Positions 1 to 12,623 of a stretch of 62,000 nucleotides of DNA are shown here, in pieces. The stretch is taken from assembly GCF_037975245.1 (NCBI RefSeq), contig NC_092569.1:19895001-19957000 (forward strand), written 5' to 3'. Numbering within the stretch: position 1 is the first letter of the stretch; the number at the start of each line of letters is the position of its first letter. The translations under genes were made by a program, and so were the position numbers. The notes under the pieces were generated by a model. The model did no database searches. It was not told the origin of the DNA and saw only the letters and a list, made by a program, of their open reading frames with translations. Source of the DNA: Apostichopus japonicus (Eukaryota; Echinodermata; Holothuroidea; Aspidochirotida; Stichopodidae).

Positions 1-1436
1 GTTTAGTTATATGGAATAATATGACCTGCACTGTTCACAACACGGAGAAATAATGTTTCTAAACGGAAGGTTCTAAACTATATCAAAAGAGATGTGAGAA
101 AGCATTATTATTAGCAAGACTATTTTTTATCTGTAATAAATGTCGTGTACATATATCAAACAAAAACACTACCTCGTGCTTTAATAACACAAGCCTTTTG
201 CCTGTGCAGTCATTATTAGTTAGCGATCCTTGCTGTACATTCATCATTTACTCGTGTTGTATTGATTATGGATATGAATTACATGTCAATCATTTGATAT
301 ATTATAAAATAGATATAGAACGACACAAGAAACAATTGACATCTCCAGCATTTCCATGTTACGTATCTATGTTACGTATTAATTGAAACTATTAGTTGAT
401 CCCCTTACTAAGTCCCATTAGCATATGAGCCGTATAAAATGCATATAAAATAAAGCCATGAAAAGTAAGAGATGATAAAAACCTGAATGAATATTACGAG
501 CAAAAAAAAAAAAACAGTTCCCAGTAAAGTTCAAACAAGACGCTATTTTAAAAAAGCAAAATAGAAGATTAATGAAAAGGAAATAAGTCTAAGATTGCTA
601 GGAGAAACCGGGATTTTAAAGACTGTGAATGAGGGAGAAATCAATTATGAAAGAAACCTGATATAGAACGACACAAGAAACAATTGATATCTTCAGCATA
701 TAAGGCCAAATATAGCCTCATTATGAAAAACAAAATAAAAAGAGAAAATTAATAAAGAGGATAACAATGTATATTGTGCCTTTTCTAGGATGAACAGTCA
801 TTTTTCATTCTTTATGTAAAGAGAAAACGGAGAAAGAAACGAAAGCCGTCCATACTCATTAATGTGAATTTAACAAGTCGGTTTATTAATCATTGACCTG
901 ATTATACCGTAAGGCAAAGACGATAATAACTCAAACTATATGCCTCGTGTGGCTTTAGATTGCGAAGTGTTTCAATTACGCCTACATTCAAAGTGACTTA
1001 TTGCAGTAAGGTATATGTGTGTATCAAATCCTATATGTGTAAAGCTGCACCGTCCTTCACATCAAAATGCCCTCACTGACACCAACATGGAAAGTTCATT
1101 GTATGTATGTCATTCCGACAATTGTTTGGTCTGAACTTTGCACAGAGTCATTGTCAATATGTCTACTTGTTTCTGTTTTCATGGCAAAACATGAACATGC
1201 ATGATTATATATTTTCCGAGTATTTCATGCCGAACACACATATACTATTCATGACCGACTATTCAAGATATAGTAAGTAAACTCCATCAAATATTTCTAA
1301 AATATTGATTTTCACATATCGCTATATTGTTAGAACTTTCGAAATTCTACTTGTCAGAACTTCTGCAACCATATCATGCAAATCGCAGTTTCATGAGATC
1401 ACACAATAAATTACTTCTGTGTGAAAATCGCTCAAA
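1..1436. other. intergenic DNA, no gene seen
   Basis: AT-rich sequence with stops in all frames and no coding-like exon that I can support. Two copies of a short phrase (around 318-340 and 661-690, 'gaacgacacaagaaacaatt') show a local dispersed duplication. Confidence 0.5.
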
Positions 1437-1691
1437 TGATGGGGCAAAAGAGCTTTTGCTACTGCTGCCCCTTCTCTGTGGAACAGCCTTCCAGAATATG
1501 TAAATAAAACACAGTCCATCTCTTGCTTCTTTTAAACTCTCTCTCAAGAATCATCTGATGAAAACTGTTTAATTAATAGTTCACTGTTGCCCATTTTTGC
1601 TTGCATTTTTGTATTGTACTATATGTTTACTTTTTTGTTTTTTGATGTCGCAGTGTTTGTGTCACTGCGCCATGAGCGAATGTATTGACGG

Positions 1692-1694
<3 letters not shown>
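1437..1694 (+). mobile_element. 3' end fragment of a non-LTR retrotransposon (LINE)
   Basis: The + strand encodes the typical C-terminal tail of a LINE reverse-transcriptase ORF: an alanine-rich stretch followed by 'PSLWNSLP', then, after a one-base frame change near 1530, 'SFKLSLKNHL' and a stop. This matches the 'A.P.LWN.LP...SFK..LK.HL' end seen in CR1/L2-like elements. A short 3' UTR follows with 'gcgccatgagcgaatgtattgacgga' style sequence (1669-1691) and then a (TA)n tract, which may be the element's tail. The rest of the element is missing, so this is a 5'-truncated, frameshifted relic. Confidence 0.65.
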
Positions 1695-1752
<58 letters not shown>

Positions 1753-1772
1753 ATATATATATATATATATAT
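1694..1772. repeat. (TA)n microsatellite
   Basis: Nearly pure TA dinucleotide run following the LINE 3' end, interrupted once by GG, then a T-run. Confidence 0.95.
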
Positions 1773-2010
<238 letters not shown>

Positions 2011-2796
2011 GTAGGGTTTACTTATTGCGGTCTTCTGAAAGGACTTAGAGACCTAGAGATTTCTTGGCGATTTAGTATGTACAGTAAGTCAACTAGTGCA
2101 TGTGTACGGAGCATGCTAGCCCAGTGTTTTTTCCAGGTTTAATCCATCTGCATTCTTGTCGGTTATATCAAATGTTCCTTATTTAGTTACTCATATCACT
2201 AAATGAAAATTTTGATCGCTCGTTCACTATTCACTGACTTGCACGAGGTTGTGAAGGACTCGGAATCGTACATTCACCATTTGAGAAAACAAAATTCTAA
2301 GAATGGTCAATATAATATTAAATTGAATCGTTTTTCATGATATACCAAAGTGATCGAGCAACCCGCACTGCAGTCAGGGTAGCAGTCCTTGCCACGGGGA
2401 GAGGGGGAGGGGAAACCGAAGAGGAACGCAGTCGAGGACATGAAGTGTTATCAAGATATGTGTTGCAAACTATTAGACCTTAGGAGAGCAGACATGGATT
2501 TTTTCTCCAATCTGACAATCTAAATCATTAATCTTTGTTCCTTCCGCTTTCGCTTTAATATAAACAAAGTATAAAGGATAAAATTAACTAGATATGGTCA
2601 CAATCGTTCTTGTTTGATTTTTTTTTTTTTTTTTTTGATTTATACTGAATACGACATATTGCCAAATGTATGATTTAAACCTATATTGTGAATATCAAAT
2701 ACTCTTCAAGAGACTTCTTGATATATTATATACTGAATATGGATTTACATGGATTGTGACTTAAACCTACATCGTCCAACAGTGTCATCCATCCGC

Positions 2797-2897
2797 CCCT
2801 CCGTCCAGCCAGCCAGCTAACCAGCCAGCCAGCCAGATAGCCAACCAGCCAGCATGCCCAGTAAGCCAGTCAGCGAGTCCCCCAATCAGCCAGCCAT
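2797..2897. repeat. degenerate CCAG tetranucleotide repeat
   Basis: Repeated CCAG/CCAGC units with interruptions over about 100 bp, purine-poor on the + strand. No coding content. Confidence 0.8.
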
Positions 2898-3144
2898 TTT
2901 TACTGGCTCCTCCCATTTGATGAACTGATTTACATATTAGCCTCCCACGATTCGTTAAACTCCCCTGTTGTGTATAAAGTAAAATGTATTAAACTTCCAA
3001 CCTTTAGTGAATTGATGAATATCCATAAATCTCTTAATAGCTCGACAACATATGGCAATTTCTAAAAATCGACATAGTACATCAAAACAGGTACCGAACA
3101 TTTAGCAATCTGACTCTCTTCAAATCTCAGAACAACCGAAAAAC

Positions 3145-4433
3145 ATGGCTGAAAAACATGGAACAGAAAATAGCTTATGTTTTCAACACCTTCTTATTTT
3201 CATGGCATGTTTTGGTACATCCTTAGCAACCGGCAGTGAGTATTCTTTACCTTTACATATTTTGTCCGTTCCGTATCATATATTCTGACGAACTGAAATA
3301 AAGTTAACATGCATACAGTCAGTAGCTTGAAACCTAATTCATTTTTTCATCATTATATTTAATTGACTTACCCGTTGTTTTTGAATAACAAAATATCACA
3401 TAAGAGTCCAAGTTCTAACCAAATTTACAAGTTGTGCACCGAATTTCAAATTATTTATAAATACTGAAATGAACTGAAAATTCATGCAACTTGTAAATTA
3501 ACAACCACCATTTTGAGTTGATTTACTCATTTGTTCAAATAAAATCAATTTTCGAAGTGTGGAGCAGATTTATGGTCCCATGTCAATAACAACATAGTTA
3601 AATAAAATCGCAGAACGTAATTTAGCCCTCACTAGGTGTATTCAGAAATTAGTAAATTTAAATGTACTTCATGTATTCCACAAGTATTATTTTCATATTC
3701 GGTCTCTTCTTTAGTTTACAGTAATAACCTGATTTTAGGTTAGAATGGAAACCAGAAACAACCTGACGTACGTGTAGCATAGTCAACTTCCATTTTCAAA
3801 TAATACAGTTTTTTATTCTGTCAGCAGTGATGTGACGTTGTGTATATAGTGTAATTCGGTGATTGCTATACTCTGTTTCAACTTGGTGTTTCTATGGTTT
3901 CACAAATTTACTGTATAACTTTCAGTTATATTTATATATGAGTATATCAAGTTATGAAAACAGTTAACGTGTAGACGGTTACCTATGTATCAACTTATGT
4001 AATAAATAATTACGAATACAAACGTACTTCTGTGTATATTAAAGAAAGGAAGAAATCAAAGACTCAGCTCTTTGACTGCATATGCTATAAAAAAAAATCA
4101 ATAAAAGTAAACCTATAAAACAGACCTGGAACAACTTTAATTCAGGAAATGAGTTATAAACAGATGTAACTTCACTTTATACAATTGAATTCAACATTCT
4201 GAAAAAAAAACCCATTATGCTGAAAGGCACTCTGATCCTCTTGAAATGGTAATCCACCCTTCCGCGCTCACCCCATCCCTCTTGAAACGCAGAGATGCTC
4301 CCGTGACAAGCATGTAATCATTATTAAAGTCCAATATGCCGTTTCGTTTTCGTCATTTCGCTTTTAGGATTGTGTAAATTTGCGGAGAAGTTTCCTGGTG
4401 TAGGAGGAAGTTGTTACAAAGAATCAACAGATG
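3145..4433 (+). CDS. signal-peptide exon and second small exon of a secreted protein (possible 5' end of the FReD gene)
   Basis: Two + strand exons join in frame. Exon 1 (CDS 3145-3235) starts at an ATG and encodes about 30 residues with a hydrophobic core (LLIFMACFGTSLA) ending near ATG: a secretion signal. It ends in a GTGAGT donor, phase 1. Exon 2 (4368-4433) follows a 'cgcttttag' acceptor, encodes 22 residues with two cysteines, and ends in GTAAGG, again phase 1. The repeated exons starting at 32721 have a phase-1 acceptor, and no nearer signal-peptide exon was found, so these could be the 5' exons of the fibrinogen-related gene. That would imply a ~28 kb intron. The exon pair itself is well supported by splice sites and phase; the link to 32.7 kb is inference. 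It could instead be a remnant of another family member. Confidence 0.5.
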
Positions 4434-4484
4434 GTAAGGCTTTCATTTTCTAGTTCAACTAGATCTTTTACAATCAGCGTCCAT

Positions 4485-4560
4485 GGCCTAGTTGGTTAGG
4501 GTGTCCGCGTACAAAGCGGGAGGACCGGGTTGGAATCCTTGTGGAGGCTGGAAGTTTTTT
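4485..4560 (+). mobile_element. tRNA-derived SINE head
   Basis: An A-box-like 'tggcctagttgg' (4490-4501) lies about 30 bp before a B-box-like 'gggttggaatcc' (about 4527-4538), the spacing of an RNA polymerase III promoter. The region can be drawn as a tRNA-like D arm and anticodon arm, but the T arm is imperfect and the sequence runs into a T-rich stretch and then a long (TA)n. This is typical of a SINE rather than a working tRNA. It sits in the intron after the exon at 4368-4433. Confidence 0.5.
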
Positions 4561-4591
4561 TACTGTTCTTGATTTTCCAACTCATTACGAT

Positions 4592-4744
<153 letters not shown>

Positions 4745-4869
4745 TGTTACTTAGTGCAAGATTCATCGAATAAACATAGCGTAATAATTATCAACACTAA
4801 TTCTGTGCATGTTCTTTGGTCACTCGTTCCATCCATTTCCGGGAGTCATCATCAGGGGCAGACTGGCTA

Positions 4870-7800
4870 ATGACCTACTGTCATTAGCGCCAGCATGGCA
4901 AAAGCAACACTCAAGTCACTAAAATGTCATGTAGTTAGCGAATCCAAGAAGATTGTAAAACAATTTTCCCCATAGAAATAACACAGTGACTTGAGTCAAT
5001 GATTAAACTGGTGCCAGGGAAATCACTGATTATTGCTTGTACTTAGGATGAGGTGTCTCATTACAACTCTGTATTATGCCCACTCGACCAGAAGTATAGC
5101 CAGAAATAAATAACTGATATGCAACCAATCCCCCCTCTCTCTCCGCCCCCCCTCCAAATCCCTGACCCAGTCCCACGAGTGGTGCTGCAGGGAGCAGTCT
5201 ACCCTTGGTGCAGCAATAGAAATGCATGGGCCCACAGAGGAGAGTCTGCGTTGAACTAAGCCCAGTCATGGTTTGGGTTTTGGCTGAGAACATTTTAAAC
5301 TTGTCGCCTCTTGACATCTAGATATGGCACTATCAGGCTTTCCCTGTTGAGGACAGGTTTTGGCTTGATTCCCAATTTGATGGTTATCGTGAGAGAACTT
5401 AACGAACTGAACATTGTTTAAGGAAAATGATAAATATTCTGATTTCAAACACTAATCTTCAGGCTGTTATCGGTCATACTCACCATAGGGCTCTGGCAAA
5501 ATGAGGCCATACCAGCTGCACTGACCTAGTTACGCCACTGCCCCCCCCCACCGCATCCTCTCCCAGGACAAAGTGTCTAGATTAATCCCAAGTTCTGAAT
5601 ACAACTTTAACGTAATTGCATAAGGCCCACTGGTATACCAGAACGCGTTCTAAATTTCCAACTATCTTTTTTACAGTCATTAACGAGATCATTATGAAGA
5701 GACTATAATATTCAATGGCGTGAACATCAGAAAAGAACTTGAAGGTTGACTGAGAGCACCACATTAATTTTGATATATAGACCGCTAAACAACTCTGTTA
5801 TCACCCCAGGATGTACTTCGTTACAACTTTTAATATTTGAGAAACAACCCTCAGTACACTCGAGGCCTATCAATTAAAGCGGCTGGACTACTTAGTTTAA
5901 CACACTATCCATTAGTTCAGTTTCTCAGATGCAACACAAAACTCAATAGGAAAACAAGACCTATAGCCTGAAATATTTGTTTACATTTACATTGACAGTT
6001 TATCAATGACAAATAGTGTTGAATGTCGGCCAATGGTGCTCTGCTGTTTAAAATAAGTTTATATGAACAATATTTTGGTTGATGCTGGAAGCAAAGGAAC
6101 CTATGCAGTCAGGTTATAGCGTATGTGTGTGCGTCTGAGACACTTGCTTTGGTTCGCGATAACTCAACAACGGAGTGTTGGATATATGTGGATGTATTAT
6201 AGTGAGGTGTGCCCTATCGTTTTTAGCACTGACCTTATGAAAATTAATGAGGTTATGGGGTCAAACGTAGAAAAGTTACATTGTAATAACTTGAGACCTT
6301 TGTTGGTTAATAGCTGGTACACGCAGGCCATCTGGGCCCAAAAAACTCCTGAGCCCATATTTGGGCTGAGTCGGCCCAAATGAATTATTTATCTTTTAGC
6401 CACATTATTTGGGCCAAATACTTTTGAGGCCATTTAGACACAAATTTTATTGGGCCAAGTATTTGGGGAGGGACCAAAATTTTAATATTCCAATAACGCC
6501 AAAACCTTAAATCAGATTGTACCCAAACATGGAATACAGTTGTTGGTTATAATAGCTGGTACATGTGGGCATACATATGATGGGATTGGGTTATGACATA
6601 CATTATTAAATATCCCACTAAGCGATGAACCATAGTGCCCGTTGTGCTCTTGTTAAACAATGGATTAACATTTAGGCCTACACTGAGGAACTGACGTCAT
6701 CATCGAATTATCCTTAAAGGAGCATTCCAGGACATGAGCATAATTTAAAGATTAATATATCGCAAACCAGACTATATACAGAAACATTACCGACACTCAA
6801 CTCATTCCTATTTCTTGGACAGTCAATATGACGTATTAAGACTAAATTCATCCTTAAATAATAACCAAACCTGCTTGAATGTGAGTGAAGCTAAAAAAAC
6901 ATATATATTCTTTTATGCTTTAAGAGCTTGTAGACGTTGTATTTCTTTCGTTTACTCTCTTAGTGATAACAACACGCGTAGGTAGAACTATGGAATAAAT
7001 ATTGTACTACACTTGCTGAATATCGGATTTGATTTGGCGGCTAATAACCTCTCCCACCCCCCACCCCAACCCACATTGCTCTGTGCCCATCTCCGATTCG
7101 CCGACTGGTCAATCACCCCCTCCCCATTTCTGGTTCTCATTTCATTATCGTCTTGACCAACGTTAACGCCTCCATTTATACCAGATTTATCACAACGAGG
7201 ATATAGAAAAGGAATGGTGCCATGGCAAATATACTGTAACGCTAACTCAGTCTAAGATTCTGGTGCGTCCAAATATTCCCTGCTGGGGACTGGTGGTGGT
7301 ATGGAAACAAATGCGGCTTGGATGGTTTTATGTTAGTAACGACGAGCCTTTATAGCTATTACAATGCAAAAGAAATAGCACATAGATAAACGAGTAAAGA
7401 ACAAGCGCTATGTAGATTTCGCAATCTATTACTATAACCAGCCACGGTACAAACAATACATCGGCACGAGGCCCTCAATAATAGGTAGAAAACATGCACT
7501 TAACGATAATGGTCACAAACGAGGTCTCAATACCGAAGTAGAGTCCTATAACGATACGTACAAAAGTGTATAAAAGACGAATACAAGACAGATACGAGTA
7601 CGACCACAATGGTCGGAGCCAGGGCTACTACCGAACCAAACGATTCAGATCGGGAGCGAAGACTGGTCACAAGTCTTGAGGTCTGCTTCAGCTGAGCTGG
7701 TGAGCAGACATCACGTGACCTGTAATTATTACGTAATGTAGCCTACGACAAATAGAGGGCAACATATATGATGACCAACGGCATCACAATACCGTGCATG

Positions 7801-8820
7801 AATACGTGTACATCCACTGTGCCAACGGAAAAAAATAAGCCTGTTGTAGGTTGGTAACCTTTTGACTCCAATGAATAGGAATACTCCAAGTTATAGCCAA
7901 CCAGAGTATACAGGAACAAGAAAAGAAACTATATATATAACAATATGGTAAATCCAGTGGCGTACATAGAATAGCTGGCACCCGTGGCGAATTCTTCCTT
8001 GTCACCCCGAGCCGGGAATGCCGTAAAATTCATGAAAAGGAGCACTTTTGCACGATGTTTTTAAACATATTATTTGAACAGTTATTATGCAACGGCTGAG
8101 CTCCGACGGCATTAAAAACTCCACAAGAAAATATTTGTGGACGCCCCTTTCTCAAACTCTACTGGTTGATGTCACAATGGGTTTTTCGTTGGTAACCATG
8201 AAAGTCATCCAATAACTTGAATAAATATCTACAAAACATTGGTTTTTTGTACCAACTCGTGAACCAAAATGGACGCAACGTCCATATACGAATCAGTGAT
8301 TAATCTTTGGATATTAATTCCTTTATACTATATTATATAGTTGTAAATCCATGAACATATGCAACAGTGGTCTTTCATATCTCATAAAGTTACATCAATT
8401 TTTTTGTATATAGGCTCATTTCATTGTTCAAAATCAGAAAGAAAAAGCTCTCGTTATCATAAAGAGAATATTAATTCTCAGCGATGCGGTAATTGCTTCT
8501 GATAATAGCACAGATATCACGTTTTGAACATGGTAGACGATATTAAAAAGAAATCCAATTTTCAAATAGAATATATGATTAGCCTTACAAACTCAAGATT
8601 AATAAAACCCCGTAAGTAAATGTCATATTAATCAATTGCGGTTCAACGGGGTTTAATGCTCCAACTATATAGGCCTATCATAAACAAAATTATAATGATA
8701 ATAATATTTAAATACACTCATAAAACAGAACGGGCTTTTCATACAAAAAAAAGTGAAAAGTTAAAGAGGAATCAATTTCATTTACAGATTAAAATGGAAA
8801 TGCAGACCTTCACACACACA
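4870..8820. other. repeat-rich non-coding region
   Basis: No exon could be supported. Visible items: a transposon-like terminus '...gttacgccactg' near 5530-5541; a direct repeat 'gttggtta(ta)atagctggtaca' at about 6301 and 6540 flanking a ~210-bp stretch rich in GGGCC/GGCCC; and a terminus-like 'cagtggcgtacatag' near 7955. All are short and their outer limits are unclear. Confidence 0.4.
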
Positions 8821-8829
8821 CACACGGCA

Positions 8830-9840
8830 ATGCGATCGATTGTACGGTGATGTGATCGACTGTACTGCGATGTGATCGACTGCACTGTGATGTGATCGTG
8901 ATGTGATGTGATCGACTGTACTGTGATGTGATCGATTGTATGGTGTTGTGATCGATTGTATGGTGATGTGATCGTTTGTACTGTGATGTGATCGATTGAA
9001 CTGTGATGTGATCGATTGTGCTGTGATGTGATCGATTGTACTGTGATGTGATCGATTGTACTGTGATGTGATCGATTGTGCTGTGATGTGATCGATTGTA
9101 CTGTGATGTGATCGATTGTATAGTGTTGTGATTGGTTGTATGGTGATGTGATCGATATATACTGTAATGTGATCGATTGTACTGTGATGTGATCGACTAT
9201 ACTGTGATGTGATCGATTGTACTGTGATGTGATCGACTATACTGTGATGTGATCGACTGTACTGTGATGTGATCGACTATACTGTGTTGTGATCATTGTA
9301 TGGTGTTGTGGTCGACTGTACTGTGATGTGATCGACTATACTGTGATGTGATCGATTGTACTGTGATGTGATCGACTATACTGTGATGTGATCGACTATA
9401 CTGTGTTGTGATCGATTGTATGGTGTTGTGGTCGACTGTACTGTGATGTGATCGACTATACTGTGTTGTGATCGATTGTATGGTGTTGTGGTCGACAGTA
9501 CTGTGATGTGATCGACTGTACTGTGTTGTGGTCGATTGAAATATGATGTGATCGATTGTACTGTGATGTGATCGATTGTATGGTGTTGTGGTCGATTGTA
9601 CTGTGATGAGATCGACTGTACTGTGATGTGATTGACTGTACTGTGATGTGATCGATTCTACTGTTATGTGATCGATTTTACAGTTGTGTGATCGATTGCA
9701 TGGTGTTGTGGTCGACTGTTCGGTGATGTGATCGGTTGTACGATGCTGTGTTGCTTGTACTGTGATGTGATCGGTTGTACGATGCTGTGCTGCTTGTACT
9801 GTGATGTGATCGGTTGTACGATGCTGTGTTGCTTTTACAA
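8830..9840. repeat. 20-bp minisatellite, about 50 copies
   Basis: Tandem array of the unit 'gtactgtgatgtgatcgatt' with variants (cgattgta/cgactata, gtgatg/gtgttg). Copies are ordered in places into higher-order pairs and triplets (for example 9181-9480). It begins after a short (CA)n and degrades after about 9720, where some units shorten to 'cgatgctgtgttgcttgtac'. Because 20 is not divisible by 3, the - strand reads through as a 20-residue periodic peptide (His/Ser/Thr/Gln/Asp-rich, 9293-9904). I regard this as an artefact of the repeat, not a gene. Confidence 0.95.
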
Positions 9841-10448
9841 TGATCGATTCAGCGGTGACGTGACAACCATATCGATTACTTAGTGAGATATTATGGGTTA
9901 ACAACTTATGTGCAACTAAACTGAGACTTGGTCAGAATGAAACAAAATCATCTTAACCCTATACAGCTCAAAATACAGCTTTTCATTTCACCCTCTCAGT
10001 GAACTATATGCAGGTGTGATTTTGTCTTTACCCTGATCTATATCTTTAATGATATAACGGTTATATTGTCAACGGATGAGTGATCGCATATCATATTTTT
10101 AATAAGTTTTAACAATCACTCATGCATCATTTTGAATCTCTATAAAACATCGTTTATTGATTGCTAAGAAGATTCATAAGTAAACACACTGACGACTCTG
10201 AACTTCTCTTATCATCCTATTCTTTCATTTATCTTTGCTTTGTTGCATGTATGTATGCGATTGATATATCATTGTTATTGTATTACACAAGTGATCTCTG
10301 CGATAAAATGGTTTTATGGTGCGACTTTTTATTCAGTGTAAACTTTCATGAAATTTTCGAAGAATCGTGAAATTAAACCGAGTAGAGTAGTAAAGTAGGC
10401 TACATGTCAGCTGTTGCTAAATCTGACTTTTTATTATTATTATTATTA

Positions 10449-10474
10449 AATATATATATATGTATATATATATG

Positions 10475-10568
<94 letters not shown>
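10449..10568. repeat. (TA)n microsatellite
   Basis: About 120 bp of TA repeats with TGTA interruptions at the left side. Confidence 0.95.
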
Positions 10569-10571
<3 letters not shown>

Positions 10572-10607
10572 TGGTATATTTGTTTACTTCAACGCATGAT
10601 AGCTGGG

Positions 10608-10658
10608 ACTTAGGTTTACCTCGGGGATAGGTTTACCTGACACCAGGTAAACCTAAGT
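10608..10658. repeat. 51-bp palindromic element
   Basis: 'acttaggtttacc' at 10608-10620 is mirrored by 'ggtaaacctaagt' at 10646-10658, with a further direct copy 'aggtttacct' between. The same inverted ends recur at 31090-31253, also beside a (TA)n tract. Confidence 0.8.
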
Positions 10659-11029
10659 CTAGGGGCTTCTTGTTCAATCAATTTCACTTCCTTTGAGGAA
10701 TGATTATTTCGAGTTAAGAGAAAACCTCATAAACTTTTCAATTCCGAAGTTACAATAAAAAAATCGTTCATTTAAAGGGTAAAATTTCCCCTCAAAAGTG
10801 GAGGTAATTCCGCAGGGTATATAACAGAATTACGAACATGGTATATATGTTGATCCCAACTTTACACCTCGATTTTGACCAAATGCGGCTATATATAGTT
10901 CCGAAACTTAAAGGTACCTCTAATTACACTGAAATCTTCGTAATTGTACTTTTTCTTCCATTAATTTGGGATATTTAAGAAAATAAGAGTTTCTATTTTA
11001 ACTGGCAAATTTACACGTAACGAAACAAC

Positions 11030-11234
11030 GCCCCCACACATAAGCAGTTCTTTCTGTGTTCGGTGGCAGGGCAGTCGATCGGATCGTATCGTTGCTATCC
11101 CAATAGCCTACATTCAACGTTACTTTATGTGGCCTAGCCATGTAGTCTACAAAGGAAAGTGCCGCAGGTTACCGTAAACGTTGCCCATTTGAAGTTGGCT
11201 TTTGGACTTTGGTGCAGTATATGCATTGTAAGTA
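11030..11234 (+). promoter_or_regulatory. candidate CpG-richer promoter/first exon
   Basis: A stretch richer in CG dinucleotides than its surroundings (cagtcgatcggatcgtatcg, 11072-11091), ending in a good splice-donor match, 'gcatt|gtaagt' at about 11229. It could be a 5' UTR exon of a + strand transcript. No coding frame is evident. Confidence 0.2.
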
Positions 11235-11525
11235 AATTCCTTAAAAGTGTTCCGGATATATTAATAACATTTAGAGTAAATACCTTCATGCTGAACACAA
11301 ATAAATTAAGACCACGGTTAGAGTTAGAGTAGACTAGCCTAGGCCTAACGTTAGCCCTAAATTGGACCTATCAGTATTACTGGCTATGGTAAATCACAGC
11401 TGCCTGCTACTGCCTTTGCTGATACTCGGAATATAAATGTGATTCATAAATTAAAGTATATACTTGTAACAGACTGGTCAACCTACACATTTTGCAGCCT
11501 GGTTATCTTCCAGATCTTTTAAAGT

Positions 11526-11934
11526 AAAGGCTTAATAATTGACGCACCTCCAAATATTACTAGGCCTACTAGTACTAGGCTACTATTACTATATACTAGC
11601 CTACTACTACTGTAGCTAGTACTAGCAACTATACAGCAGGCAACCATAACTTTTTGCAGCCAAGCAGAGTTAAATATTTCATGAGTTTGAATCCATTTCA
11701 GGTATTTGCTGATCAAATTGTTTCTGTGCATGTTTTGGGGCATTTGGAAATCTTACTCCCTAAAAATAACCAAAATTACCTCAATATAATACCACTAATC
11801 TCTGGGACCTGACCTTTCTGAAGTTAGAGGCTCAGAGCATAGCAAACAGCATCCAAAGATAATGGATGTTTACTTAGGCCTTCACTACAGTAAGCTCATC
11901 GACAGATGTGTCAATTTAGGAGTATGAAAGAACT
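11526..11934 (+). mobile_element. MITE copy, 3' truncated
   Basis: Shares about 400 bp of recognisable similarity with 29746-30140, beginning 'ggcttaataattgacgcac' and including 'gcatttcatgagtttgaatc'-like sequence near 11675-11695. It diverges after 'aaagaactt' near 11934, so the right inverted end seen in the other copy is absent. Confidence 0.7.
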
Positions 11935-12466
11935 TGCATTCGTGCGATGCAATTTTGAACCATTTCACGAAATATAAATCTTTGGGTATGTCTCAATCTC
12001 TCTGACATAAAATAAGGCAGTCAGAAAGTCACAACTCCACAAAAACAGATACACAAGCAAACGGAACACTACAGTAAAAGAAAGGGCCTGACAGATTCCA
12101 TAAACGAGTTACAAAAGTAAACAATGTGAAAACGTTTGCCGTCTCAGTACAATATTCATCCCCACAATATTCTCTATATGTGTTAGTGTGCATCACTAAG
12201 CCCTGTGCGTACAGTAGTAGTGGTGTGTCATTGGTTCTGATTCAGAGAACTAAGTCACACAGGGCCTCAGTGTAGCAGTGTACAACAATTTTTTGTACTG
12301 TAACATGAGTTTTTTCCCCCTGCACCTATGGGATGAATCATGGCTGAAGGTAAACAATTGAGTATTCATTTTAGAATAACAACGCAATCATGGCTAAGTA
12401 ATGTAGGCATTTTGATATTAACGTTATGATGTGGGTAGTGTTAATAGTGCTGAAGTAATAGCTTGA

Positions 12467-12623
12467 TCAAAAGTATTCCTCAAAGTCCCACAATGCCTTC
12501 ACAGGGTGACCTACTGTACAGTCACTTGAGCACTTAGGAGTTTTTGCAAAAAGAGCAAATTCCTTGTCCAAAATTGCTAGGTTTGATCCAGTTTTACGGA
12601 GTCCCATAACAGAAAAACACAGT
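12467..12623 (-). CDS. candidate terminal coding exon, unknown protein
   Basis: On the - strand an acceptor 'gatatatcacag' is followed by an open frame of 51 codons ending in TGA at 12467-12469. The encoded peptide has a mixed, protein-like composition (KTGSNLAILDKEFALFAKTP ... HPVKALWDFEEYF) unlike the surrounding noise. I do not recognise the family. A two-base phase would be needed from an upstream exon, and I could not find that exon. It may be the last exon of a gene with long introns, or a gene fragment. Confidence 0.35.

Noticed and set aside
4485-4560. Functional tRNA gene
   Set aside because: A and B boxes are present but the T arm and acceptor stem do not pair well, and a SINE-like tail follows.
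8830-9840. CRISPR array
   Set aside because: Units are contiguous with no unique spacers, and the genome is eukaryotic.
9293-9904. 203-residue - strand open frame, His/Ser/Thr/Gln-rich
   Set aside because: Entirely produced by the 20-bp minisatellite, with 20-residue periodicity from reading all three frames of the unit; no start context or splice support.
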